Shown one piece after another: positions 52,401 through 64,000 of a stretch of DNA of 64,000 bases; the stretch's first letter is position 1, and each line of letters starts with the position of its first letter. The stretch spans positions 13,963,562 through 14,027,561 of the forward strand of contig NC_021674.1 in assembly GCF_000247815.1 (NCBI RefSeq), read 5' to 3'. A program made the position numbers and the translations under genes. The notes beneath the pieces are model-generated. The model was given only the letters and a program-made list of their open reading frames with translations, had not been told where the DNA came from and made no database searches. The stretch is from Ficedula albicollis. Taxonomy: Eukaryota > Chordata > Aves > Passeriformes > Muscicapidae.

Positions 52401-55093
52401 GATTTTTTTTTTTGGCCATTTTTGTAGGTGCCATTCAGACCTCATCAGCTGGTCAGTACTTTTGCTAATCCAACAGAGACTCCCAGTGGGAAAGGGAAGT
52501 GACTGGAAGAGAAGGTAGATTCGTTTTGCTGTTCCTGCACTGGCTGCTGCCAAGCTTGATGTCTCACAGTCAAGCAAAAATAACACAAGAACATGTATTT
52601 CAGTTGCTGATGCCTTCTGTTTTGACTTCCTACTGCCATTTTATGATCTTGTTCATCAGGTTTATTTAATTTATCAAGCCTCTAACTAGAGAACAGCATC
52701 AGCATCCCAAGGAACCTCTGTGCTGAGGTGTTTGTGAGGATAACTCAGTGGAGTAATTTACTAAACCACCTGCACAATTTGTCTTTGCTTTTCAGGGCTT
52801 GTCAATGGTGCATCCATAGATATCCCTCACAGACATTAAAAGAAAACCCACAGGGGCCTGCAAGGCACTTTCCCTAACTCACTTCTGTCTATGTTTGGTA
52901 ATTTGCATAAAGAGAAAGGTTTCTTAAGAAGAAAAAAAATTTATGGAAAAAATATTTAATATCTTTGAAACTATTTAGAGATGCTGAGATTCAGTAAACT
53001 TTTAGATATTTTTGAGTGCTGTTCCTATTCATATTTGCTTATTTCCATGCAGTGTAAAACCAGTTTGGACACAGTAATGCTTTTTAGCTAACAAGCCAAA
53101 GAAGAAAACATTTTCTGTGCTCTTGTTCAGAACTGTGAAGTTACACGTTCTCTTAATGATGCCATGAGTGATGCTGTCTGTGGATTTAAGCAGAAACCTG
53201 CTGTTTCGTTTTTGACTCACGAGCATATTCTCTGGGTGACAGTTTTCATTAGGCAGAGCACTGAGGGCAGTAGTCAGCACAAGTGAAAATTGAGGCTGCT
53301 CATTGCAGCCTAATTACCTCTTCAAGGGGCCAAGGTAGAAATCGATAGTCTAAAATCTCTCATCCCCTGCCAGGTTTAGCTCCTGTAGAAACAGGCCCAG
53401 GACCTCAGGACCTCTTCTGGCAGAGGTGTGGCTTCTCTCAGCCTGCCTTGCAGAAGTTCACAGCACTTTGGAATACTCCATTATGCCTCCCAGTAAAAGT
53501 CACAGTCCCCGGCTGGAGATGCAGAGGGGGGTTTGGTTTGCTCCTCTGCTGTCACAGTTGTTGAAGGGGGCACATTCCTTCTGAGCCTGATGTGAAGCCT
53601 TGGTTGCGGGCACAGCAGGGACACAAAGATCATCTTTACCAATTTTAAAAGCTTTATCATTTGCCTATGAATTTCTTAGGCTTGGCTGGCACTCAAGCAG
53701 AGCCTTTCCTGGTATTAATTTTGCTTTCTAGACCAGAGAACAGAGGTTCAATTGTGTGTGAGGTACATAACAACTGTCTAAACTTTATTACATGCTGCTA
53801 CAACCTGGTCTCTGCCTCACACAGCTCCACTCTCCTTTATTAATGTGATAATAAAAACAATCTGTGCATGTTGGGGGATAGAGATCAAATAACACTGTCA
53901 GAGATGAATTGGAAACTGCACCTTCAAGAGGACATGGAGAAAACTGCAAATATTGCCAGTCCAATTCCTTGATTAGGGAGAAATCTTTTCTTTTCTTGGA
54001 GAATAAAGAGCAGAACAGCCTCAGCAAACACTGCATCCTGGATCAGTCTCAGGCTGTGAGAGCACAGGGCTTAAAGAAGGAAGGGTGATTTTGTGCAGTT
54101 CACTTTTACTTTTGCTCTTCAGAATAAGGAGTTGATCTCAGGCTGTCGTAGTCTGAGGGGCAGGGTTTGTGTCCCAATAGGGGAAATGTGGAGATGTTTT
54201 GCTCCAGCTGTTACAGTCTGGACTCCCAAGTATCTCTTAGCCTGGAGATGGAGTCCCCCTGGTCCTTCATCACTTTCTCCGCTTGCATGGCACAAGTCAA
54301 GATTAAGTGTTTGTAGAACATGTTTGCTTTTAAAAGCCCCTCTAATGCTCTCTTTAGTACATTCATGGCTGCTGATTCCATGGCTGCCTCTGATAGCCTG
54401 TCTCACAGTAATTGCCTTCCACATAAACACATCTCTCCTAACCTCCTGCAATCCTGCCCTTTCTTTGCTTCAGTCTGTGCTATATTTGTTTTCTAAACCT
54501 CTGAGAAGGTTTTGTTGGGATTTTTTTGTTCCTAACAGCCTGAACAATGCCACCTCTGTCTCTCTTTAATCTGTTTTTCTTCCTAATGAGTACAAAATCT
54601 GATATGCCCAACCTGTCCTCATATCTGTACCCACATGTGAGCTTCTCTCTTTGTGTTTTATTGCCTTTTCCGCAGCAGCCTTCCCATGATGTGATGTTCA
54701 TATAACAAACTTGTATTGTGATTTCCTCAGCCTTTTTTTCATCCTTTAACAGTATTCTGGGATGATTGCTGCAGTTACTGGGTATTTATTAAACCCAGCA
54801 TCATATGGCAGTAATAGTTTATATGCCTGCTAGTTTTTATCCAGAACATTATGGGATTTTTGTATTTTGTTCTCACAGACTAACATCACTTGATTGTTGT
54901 TTGCAATGGGTATTAGCTCAGTTTGCTGGAGGAACACCCAATTTAGCACTGGATCATCTTTTCAGTGTAGATTTCCATCTGGTCTGTTTCCAGTCACTAC
55001 TCTGAGGATGAGTAGGACAGTGTAAAACATATATCCATTGTTGAGCAGAAGTAAATTTACTTTTTACCAAGATTTTCATATGTTTTCTTAAAG
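49471..55093 (+). other. FSHR: FSHR intron 8 (5.6 kb)
   Basis: The intron carries an 840-bp direct tandem duplication (50685-52365). Outside it (49471-50684 and 52366-55093) I see no gene, mobile element or structured repeat. The acceptor TTTTCTTAAAG departs from the usual pyrimidine run next to the AG. Confidence 0.92.
50685..52365. repeat. 840-bp tandem duplication, two near-identical copies
   Basis: Copy 1 is 50685-51524 and copy 2 is 51525-52365, with a period of exactly 840 bp. Line-by-line comparison of the block shows one difference (T at 50693, C at 51533). The junction has short C-rich microhomology (TCCCC/CCACTA). Such identity in intronic DNA means a very recent duplication or an assembly duplication. 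A minus-strand 114-codon frame, with a hydrophobic stretch VYICIEVICILVVFISYLIY, is repeated in both copies (51048-51392 and 51888-52232). I do not recognise it and do not call it a gene. Confidence 0.96.
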
Positions 55094-55279
55094 GGATATT
55101 TCCAGCACGAAAATCAGTTTCCTGCCAAGTCATGGATTAGAACACATTAAGAAGCTAAGAGCAAGGTCTACATACAATTTAAAAAAGCTTCCTGACTTAA
55201 GCAAATTTAGATCTTTGATTGAGGCAAACTTCACCTATCCTAGCCATTGCTGTGCATTTACAAACTGGAAAAGACAAAA
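55094..55279 (+). CDS. FSHR: FSHR exon 9 (last LRRs and start of hinge)
   Basis: This 186-bp exon begins [20 protein letters not shown] and continues through [15 protein letters not shown] to [17 protein letters not shown]. The YPSHCCAF cysteine pair is the hallmark of the glycoprotein-hormone-receptor hinge. The sequon NFT (Asn codon 55227-55229) stands where the human receptor has SLT. The exon ends in AA of a Lys codon finished in exon 10. The donor is GTAAGT. Confidence 0.97.
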
Positions 55280-56744
55280 GTAAGTGATTAAACTTGTTTT
55301 TCTTTTTGTTGCTTTTCAGCAGTTGATAGTGAATTAAATAAAATTCCTCAAAATGTGGATTGAAAAGGTCTCTTTAGTGCAGGTAGGTAAACGGATGTAA
55401 ATAAATGAATGCACAATACCTACAGGTTTATGCATGCTACACAGTGCACTGCCTCTCCATTGCAGGGAATTATTAAATTTTGATAGCATCAGCACTTTCC
55501 CCAGACACAACTCTCCTCACTTGTCATAAATCCATCTTTCACTGGAACCAGCCTGGAGCCACACCGAAGACATTAAACAGAAAACATCTGGTAACTTTTT
55601 CAGAAGGTAACTAGGGGGAAGGCTGTGTTTGCAGAGACGCTGGTCAACACTTGCTCATCAACCCAGGAGGGCAGCAGGACCACTGAGTGATCCCAAACTC
55701 TTCTTTCAGAAAGCCCCATTGGTGTTGGAGCACTGTCCAGCCAAGCATCACAGATACACTGTTTGTTTAGTTCATATTCACAGCATTTTGGGACGTGTTT
55801 TCTGAGCAGATCCATTTCACACAAATCAGCAGAGCAGGGTGGGAGTCTAAGGTGTCTTTTTAGATCCAAAGGTAATTTTTCATACTATTTTAAATTTTCT
55901 ATTAGCAATTTCCAGTGAGACTTTAGGTATCAGTGATTCTCATGAAGTATTTTCACCTTAGTCAAGCAGTCTTGAAATGTTCACATTTAGTAGATAATGA
56001 ACCTCCTGAATCAGTCCCACTGGAAAACATGAGGAACTGGTACCTTCAAAAACCTTTGTTATTGTTGGAAATTCTTCCTTTACTGGATGTCCTGAAAGAC
56101 TTGGACTTTGTGATGGCAGAAAAAAAATTATGAATCATTATTACAATTCAAGACATCATCTTCAGAAGTGGCATAAAACTTCAAAGAAAAGTAAAACCAT
56201 GCAGAGAAAGCTTAAACTGTTAGTTGGTTCTATTTTAATACCTTTAATAGCCAAGTGTTTTACTTTTAGAATTGTATTGTCACCAGACAGGGGAAGAGAA
56301 CTGAGTTTGCTGATAGCTAATAAATATCATCTACATGTGTTTACAAAACTGTGTAAAGAATGCAAGTGTGATGGTGGAGACTGCAGTGATAACAGAAGTA
56401 TCTGACAGAATCCATCCCCCATCACCCATTTTTGATCCAAAATGCTAAGTTTCCACTAGAATAGTTGATTAGCAGGCAGTGTTTTCACACACTTGTGCAG
56501 TCTCACACAGACACAGTGCCTGGTGGCTTCTAAGCAGAAATGGGTCCAGTCCTTCCAGAGCTGGTGGCAAAGTGCTATTTTCCAATGAGTCCAGTGAAAG
56601 CATGTTTACTTCTGGATCTGCAAAGGAGCACTGATATCACTGTGATTCCTATTTTTGAAGGTACTTGGCTTCTGGGCTGCTTGGGCCCAATCAGGACCCA
56701 AATCCCAGAATTCACTCCTTAAGTTAGGCAGCTGGAGACACTTT

Positions 56745-57675
<931 letters not shown>

Positions 57676-60600
57676 AGAGTTGCTATTGAAGGAAAGCTAC
57701 TGGAGGAAAGAGTCCTGACCCTATGGTAAGCTTTCAGTATCTAATCCCCTCACTTGGGCTTTGAAAAACTTCCATGCCACACACTTGCTACACAGAATTG
57801 GAGTCCACAGCACTCATTTCCCCTTAGTATAGCCCCACTTTTGGAAGCCTTTCTCTGGCTAGCAGGAAGACAAGGAGAACATAACACAGCCCTTTCCATA
57901 GCCTGGGAAAGTGAAATTTTGGAAAGAAATGCCAAAAATCTGTGAAGAGCTCACACAGTCCCAATGTGGATGTTCCAGGCTGGGCTGGAACACCATGCCA
58001 TGGTGGGGCTGCTTCTGGAGCAAGTCTGGTCACAACTGTACCACCCTAGTCAACAGAACAAAATTGAACATATTTATCCATATCTTTAATAGTTACCAGA
58101 TGTATTTTCTACCAATCATTAAGCATAAATGCAAGATTATGAGAATCTATTATTTGGATGAACCTTTCCTGTCAGCTTCTTTTTAACATAATTAAAAATT
58201 GTCATTTCTTTCATGTCATTTCTGTCATGATGTCTCTTGTACTGAAATCAGTGTGAAACTGAGATCCTCTCTCCAGATTAAGGAAAGTGGATGCATGTGT
58301 TTGTTTTGAAGACTGAAAGTATTACCATACACTTCAGCAGAGATTAGTCACACATACAGTAGCTACACCCTCTTTCATTTCAAAGCAGTTCTCGTGACAG
58401 CTGGCACAAGCTGCGTGTGCACTGAAGGCTGCTCAGGCTGTTTAAGAGTTATTAATAGTTTGCATAGTGCTTGATCACACCATGTGTAATCTTCCTTTGG
58501 TGAGTGCTTGGCTCAGAGCAGCAGGCATTGCTGAGTGTGGTGAGAACTCTGGTGTGACCTGTTGTGCCACCTTCACAGGAGACAGTCATTCCTTGTGGCC
58601 ATTTGGCTCACAGAATACTTCCAGGTAGTCCAGAGAATATAAAAAGGATGCCTCATCACCCCCAGAAGGGCATTTCTAAGGATCACAGCAGCAGCTGGTG
58701 TTCACATGGGAGCTCAGGGAAGGAATTAAGACAGGGATGTGCAGCCCCTTCCTGGCTGCCTGTTCATGTTTGATTTCCCTTTTTTGAGACTTTTTCAGCA
58801 CTCTAAACCCTAGATAAAATAAGTTACCATAGTGGATCATACTCAATCACCTCTCCAAAAACTGTTTGCAGCAGCAAACAGGTGCTGTTGTGATAATGGA
58901 AAGCTTAAACCTGTTACAGCGACAGTGCTTTCTAAGTTTTGGAGGATGCCACGTGCCACAAAAGTGGCAGAGCTCTGCCAGGCTGACACACACATTAAAA
59001 CATAAGACAGTTTTGATGTTTTCTCTCATTCCAATAAGGATTACATGCTAAATATTGATCTGTAGTGCTGGCCTAAGAGAAGGTAAGCTGCATTCTTAAG
59101 AGAAGTCTAGTACAGTATGTTGAACTCCTCTCACATTTTTCTGTGGCTGGAAAATAATATCCTTGAAGTGTGGATAGGGCAAAAGCCACATGTTAAAACC
59201 CTCAACTTGACATAGACCATTATGAACTTCAGCAAGATTTTGGCTTTCTTTGACATAAAGATCACCTTCTGCCTAAAAGAATGGCATTGATATGACTCTT
59301 TCCTTACACTTGATCATTATTCTTTGGAGGAGCTGCCACTTGAAATCCTACTTCTTCAAAACATGTGCCAGCATCAGGAATGGTGTTTGGGCCTCGTCTC
59401 ACAAGAACATACTATCAGTTCCTCACAACTCACCTAATGGCACTTTTTGGTGAGGATGATTGGTTTGAGATAGGACTTATTTCAGAGCACAGGTCAAGAC
59501 TATTTATTCTGCTGAGCATGTTTCTCAGCACACAAGATCCTGTTGCCACCAGAGCCAGATGAGACACATAAAATAACATCTTGTACAAAGGTAGTAATTA
59601 TTGTTTATTTTTGTCAGAGCACTCTGCCAATTTCAATTTTGTTCTCTAAGTTGCCCTTTCTCCAGTTTATTTTTTCTAATTTACCTGAGCAAAATAATGT
59701 TAAACAGTAAGAAAAGTTAGAAAGAGAGAGAATAAATTACCTGTGTTACGGCACCCACAGTCTCAAGAGGAAGCAAGGACCCACACATCCCTTGGCAAAT
59801 AATGTTTTAACTTGTTGCTCTGAGTGCACTGCACAGCCCAAAGGGTGAGAAACACCAAGCAAAGATATGACAAGGAGTCAGTATCAGAGGATGGCTCTTC
59901 CCTCCCCTTGGGAGTTTTATCTTACCTGCTCCCAGTACAGGGAGCCAGCAAAAATGGCTGTAAAAATAAGGCAAGAATTAATGAATTGCAATAATCAGAA
60001 ATATTTAGTTGTCTTTACGTAGCACTTTTGCTATTTAGGTCCCGGCAGTACCTCCAAAATTATAGAAAAAGTTTATTTTTACCTCATGCTGAGAAATGAT
60101 TGGCTACAAACATTTCTTTCAGTTTATTTTCAAAGAATCACCAATTGCTGTGGCTTTCAGTGCCCCCAAGTGCCTGTTGCACTAAAACAAGAGGGACTTT
60201 TTCTCCTGTTATTGCTCCTTGGAAGCCTATATTTGCTTTCAGCCAGAGAACTGTTGATATATTGATCAATACTCTGGACCCTTCACTCATCCTTATGCTA
60301 GCAGAACACAGGAGAGCAAAATGTGATGCCTTCTTATTGCTATTGTGACCTTCATAGTGCATATTTGACCTCACAGAAAATCAGCTTTCCGACTCAGTTG
60401 ACAGGCAAGATAAAAAATATTGATAATAGTAGGGGATGTTCAGAATCTCATAGGAAATGTTTGTCACCTTCTGCTGCTGGATCTTCATTAGTTTTCCTTT
60501 CTTGCAGACCCTCAAAACTCAATTTTCCAAAGATGTAGTGAGTGCAGAAAGTCAAAGGGTAGAATTAGGTTACAAAGAAGAATTCTCCCTTTTAGGCTGC

Positions 60601-61130
60601 TACCAGTTGTTCAAAATTTTAACTTTACTTGCCCAGAGAGCTCTTGTCTCAGCTGTTTTCTGAGTCAGGGTGGAAGATAAGCTGAGGTCCTGCCTTAGAA
60701 ATTACACACCTAGACTGCAGTCTGGGTTGTAGCTGAATGTAGGCAGAGCTGAACTGCATTGGTTTTGCAATAAAATGTCAACTGTTTCATTCAGTAGCTC
60801 AGATTAGGTCTGCATCCAAAACCGTGGGTGCAAGTTCATGGGACAGCCAAATTCTAAGGCAGCCAAAGAGCTGCTGTAAAAACTATATTTAATGTTTATA
60901 CTTCATTAATTTGACCTGGTCATATTTCTATCATCTCAGCCAAAATATTTGTTTCTTCTGTAGGTCTAGGCATGGAGAAGGGCACAGAGCTCATACTCTA
61001 CAAAATAAAGCCAAACACAAAATTATTAAAAATGCTAGTATTTACCTGTGCTACTAATAATTCTTTAAAAATTTAAAAAATACTTTCTCACAGAAACAAA
61101 AGCAACCACTGCTTCCATTAAAACATTCCA

Positions 61131-61165
61131 TTTGGTTTGGTTTGGTTTGGTTTGGTTTGGTTTGG
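61131..61165. repeat. (TTTGG)7 microsatellite
   Basis: Seven perfect TTTGG units follow CATTCCA and lead into TTTTGCTTCACTTCAC. It is a simple pentanucleotide repeat. Confidence 0.95.
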
Positions 61166-61897
61166 TTTTGCTTCACTTCACTTGATTTCTAATGCACTTC
61201 TTTTTAAAAACAGTTTTTAAGCAGAATGGTCTCCTGTGCCTTGTGTTTCTGTTGGTATCTGTTGTCTAGATATTGTTTGGAATGCTGCATGTATTTATTT
61301 GTGCTAGTTACTTGTGTTACTGGCTAGTCACTAATAAATATGATATGAAGTACTAAAAATGAGCAGCAATGTACCCTGACAGAGTTACAAGACGGTGGTA
61401 GCAAAACTTTTAGGAAAAAGGGAATTTGAGGATAACTCTAAGAGACAGTAGCATTATTGTGGTTATACAGACTCCTTATGAGCACAGCTGTCTTGACTCA
61501 TGCCTCAAAGCTCAGTCTTACATTGGTGTTCATTGTCATGCATTTCCTCCATGCACAAATCAGCTGGTCAATGACAGCTTAGGTGAGAAATTTGTTTCAA
61601 ATGAGGGAGGCTTCTTACAGAGTGTGTTATCCAGGTGGATAACTGCATCGTGAGTGTTAGGCAAACATTAGGTTCTCCTTTACCATGCAGTTTATGATGT
61701 TTGTGAGTCATTTACATGTTTTCACAATATTTTATAAATAGAGACCAGACACACTATTAATTTCAGGCTCCAGGGTAATTTATATAATCAGCTAACCAGT
61801 AAAACTGAGCTGTTACTGGAAACTGGATGATTTGTGTTTGTTTTTTGCCTCATACTGTATATTTTAGCTTCCAACTCTACTGTTTTTACAATTTCAG

Positions 61898-63125
61898 GAC
61901 AGAATTACATCCCATATGTAGCATATCTCAGGTAAAGCAGGACTTTGAGGAGAAGCCTGGCAAAATACTACAGAGAAGGTCTGCAGCTGAAGATGACATT
62001 TCCAACTACGGCATAGGATTTGACCCGGCAGAGAATGAATTTGACTACGGTTTATGCAACGAAGTAGTTAATGTAGCCTGCTCTCCTAAACCTGATGCTT
62101 TCAACCCATGTGAAGACATCATGGGATACAACATTCTGAGAGTCCTGATATGGTTCATCAACATTTTAGCTATTACCGGGAACACCGTTGTCCTCATTAT
62201 TTTAATAAGCAGTCAATACAAACTCACCGTTCCTCGCTTTCTCATGTGCAACCTTGCCTTTGCCGACCTCTGCATAGGGATCTACCTGCTGTTCATTGCC
62301 TCTGTAGACATCCAGACCCAAAGCCAGTACTACAACTACGCCATAGAGTGGCAGACGGGGGCAGGCTGCAACGCTGCGGGGTTCTTCACGGTGTTCGCCA
62401 GCGAGCTGTCGGTGTACACGCTGACGGTGATCACGCTGGAGCGCTGGCACACCATCACCTACGCCATGCAGCTGGACCGCAAGCTGCGGCTGCGGCACGC
62501 CGTGCCCATCATGGTTTTTGGCTGGGTGTTTGCTTTCACGGTAGCACTCCTCCCCATCTTTGGGGTCAGCAGCTACATGAAGGTCAGCATCTGTCTTCCC
62601 ATGGATATAGAAACACCGTTTGCCCAGGCTTACGTCATGTTCCTCTTAGTGCTGAATGTACTCGCGTTTGTCGTTATCTGCATCTGCTACACCTGCATCT
62701 ACTTCACCGTGCGAAACCCCAACGTCATCTCTTCCAACAGCGACACCAAGATCGCCAAGCGCATGGCCATACTGATCTTCACCGACTTCCTCTGCATGGC
62801 ACCCATATCTTTCTTTGCTATATCAGCCTCACTCAAGGTTCCTCTCATCACAGTGTCCAACTCCAAGATCCTCCTGGTTTTGTTTTACCCCATTAACTCC
62901 TGCGCTAACCCTTTCCTCTACGCCATTTTCACAAAGACTTTCCGCAGGGATTTCTTCATTCTCTTGAGCAAGTTTGGGTGCTGTGAAATGCAAGCCCAGA
63001 TTTACAGAACAGAGATTTCCTCATCTGCTCATACTTTCCACACAAGAAATGGCCACTGCCCTCCTGCATCAAAAAACAATGAGGGCAATATTTATGCTTT
63101 GGTTCCCCTGAATCACTTGAACTGA
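61898..63125 (+). CDS. FSHR: FSHR exon 10 (hinge, seven-helix domain, C-terminal tail, stop)
   Basis: The exon encodes 408 residues after a split Lys codon. Counted from its first full codon (Thr), the hinge covers 1-78, with EFDY at 47-50 (Tyr 50 aligns with the sulfated human tyrosine) and the internal-agonist segment [10 protein letters not shown] at 68-77. Helices lie at about 79-103, 113-134, 157-180, 201-222, 243-266, 288-310 and 322-343. ERW (181-183) replaces DRY, as is normal for glycoprotein hormone receptors, and NPFLY (337-341) is the NPxxY motif. The tail has FRRDFF, Cys 361 and 362, and ends LVPLNHLN. Sequons equivalent to the human NKS and NES hinge sites are absent. TGA lies at 63123-63125. 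Confidence 0.98.
62337..62511 (+). other. FSHR: GC-rich, CpG-dense patch inside exon 10
   Basis: Within the exon 10 frame, the codons from TAC GCC (62337) to ATC ATG (62511) end in G or C with only three exceptions (ATA, GCA, GCT). Flanking codons are mixed. CpGs are frequent here and sparse elsewhere in the gene. The patch covers extracellular loop 1, helix 3, ERW and intracellular loop 2. Long overlapping frames on both strands in this patch are shadows of the GC-rich codons. Confidence 0.9.
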
Positions 63126-64000
63126 AACTCTTGCATAAATTTGTGTCTGAGGCAGTGTGCTAATCACTTGCAAGTATGTGAATCTGAATAATGACTTCAG
63201 CATAACTTCAGCAAACTTATGCTTTATGAGAAAAAATTATTTCTGCTTTCCTATTTTGTTCAATGAACAATCATCAGAGATGGCATATAATTTTTATCAG
63301 TTCTTGAAGAACAAACTGCCAAAGTGTTCATGTAGAACTGTCTCAAGAAATGAATGAGATCATAAACTGGTATCTCCCACCATGCAGGCAGAGATTCCCT
63401 TCGTTCTAGGGACATGTTAGTTGCTTATTGAGAATTAAGTAGTGGTTATACACAGTTTCAAAAAATATGTAGAATCAATTTCTTTTCCTGTGAGTTGTGT
63501 TATAACAATACAGATAATTAGATTCTTTTCATTTATCATATCTCCTGGGGTTACAGGAGAAAGAAGGCCAATTTAAGCCCTCCTCCAGCACAGGCTTGCT
63601 CAGAACGAGAATATCTCGTGATGTTTCCATTTCTGTTGAGCCCAGCAGGGAGGCAGAAGGCATCTCCAGCTATGCTGGATCTTTGCTGTTCCACACTGGG
63701 TGGACCTGCCTTACTCTGCACAAGGTGGTGTTTGTGTTAGTTTAGATTGGCAAGCTCACAGAAACCTGTTTGTCTGAGTTTGTATCAAAGAGTTGGTCTC
63801 ATGTAGGGTTTGTTTTCAAGGTAAGAAAGAGCAAGAACGAGGGCAAGAGAAACCCTTCATCATAAAAAGGGTGTTCTTTAAAGTTGAATTCATTTGTGTG
63901 TCTGGGAGCCTTGGATATGCCAGCATGGGCCAATAGGCTGCCCCATCAAGACATGTGAGGCAGGTTTGCCATGTGACAGCATTTATGTATTATACTGCCT
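63126..64000 (+). other. 3' UTR or downstream flank of FSHR
   Basis: This is AT-rich non-coding sequence after the stop. I found no AATAAA or ATTAAA before the window ends, so the transcript end is not located. No repeat or further gene is recognisable. Confidence 0.7.

Noticed and set aside
62150..62896. 248-codon frame overlapping FSHR exon 10, and a 98-codon minus-strand frame at 62202-62498
   Set aside because: Both are shadows of the GC-rich FSHR coding sequence, whose own frame matches a known receptor throughout.
63126..64000. FSHR polyadenylation signal
   Set aside because: No AATAAA or ATTAAA occurs in the available 875 bp, so no transcript end is called.

Overview
The window is vertebrate, almost certainly avian and probably from a songbird. 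It carries most of one gene, the follicle-stimulating hormone receptor (FSHR), on the + strand. CR1 LINE 3' ends close with the CR1-type ATTCTATGATTCT or TTCTGTGA signature, and two LTRs look like the endogenous-retrovirus LTRs common in passerine genomes. The songbird assignment rests on memory of those families and is an inference. The FSHR identification rests on coding sequence that can be read directly.

Layout: nine coding exons, 2 to 10, can be placed to the base: 9348-9419, 33761-33835, 34226-34300, 43306-43377, 45629-45706, 49221-49289, 49396-49470, 55094-55279 and 61898-63125. Each has AG/GT borders where applicable, every intron is in phase 2, and they join into one open frame of 642 complete codons plus stop. 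Exons 2-9 encode the leucine-rich-repeat FSH-binding ectodomain. Exon 10 encodes the hinge, the internal-agonist segment, seven membrane helices and the cytoplasmic tail. Exon 1 (signal peptide and N-terminal cysteine cap) is not present and must lie upstream, so the first 9.3 kb is the 3' part of intron 1. About 0.9 kb of 3' UTR or flank follows the stop. No other protein-coding or RNA gene can be supported.

The introns hold most of the unusual material. Intron 2 (24 kb) contains an LTR (11207-11928), an internally deleted CR1 (12030-12917), a second CR1 (about 20110-20463) and a 1.1 kb ATTCT pentanucleotide array (31005-32100). Intron 4 begins 54 bp before a solo LTR (34355-35840) with a 5-bp target duplication, inside which sits an uninterrupted 970-base G run. 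Intron 6 has a third CR1 and a CpG-bearing segment that could be regulatory. Intron 8 carries a near-perfect 840-bp tandem duplication. Intron 9 has an 851-base G run bracketed by two A runs. Several smaller tandem duplications of 44-105 bp are scattered through introns 1, 2 and 5.

No new multi-gene system is visible. The items most worth checking are the two giant G homopolymers, the ATTCT array, the 840-bp duplication, a sharply bounded GC-rich patch inside exon 10, and receptor hinge residues that differ from the human protein.
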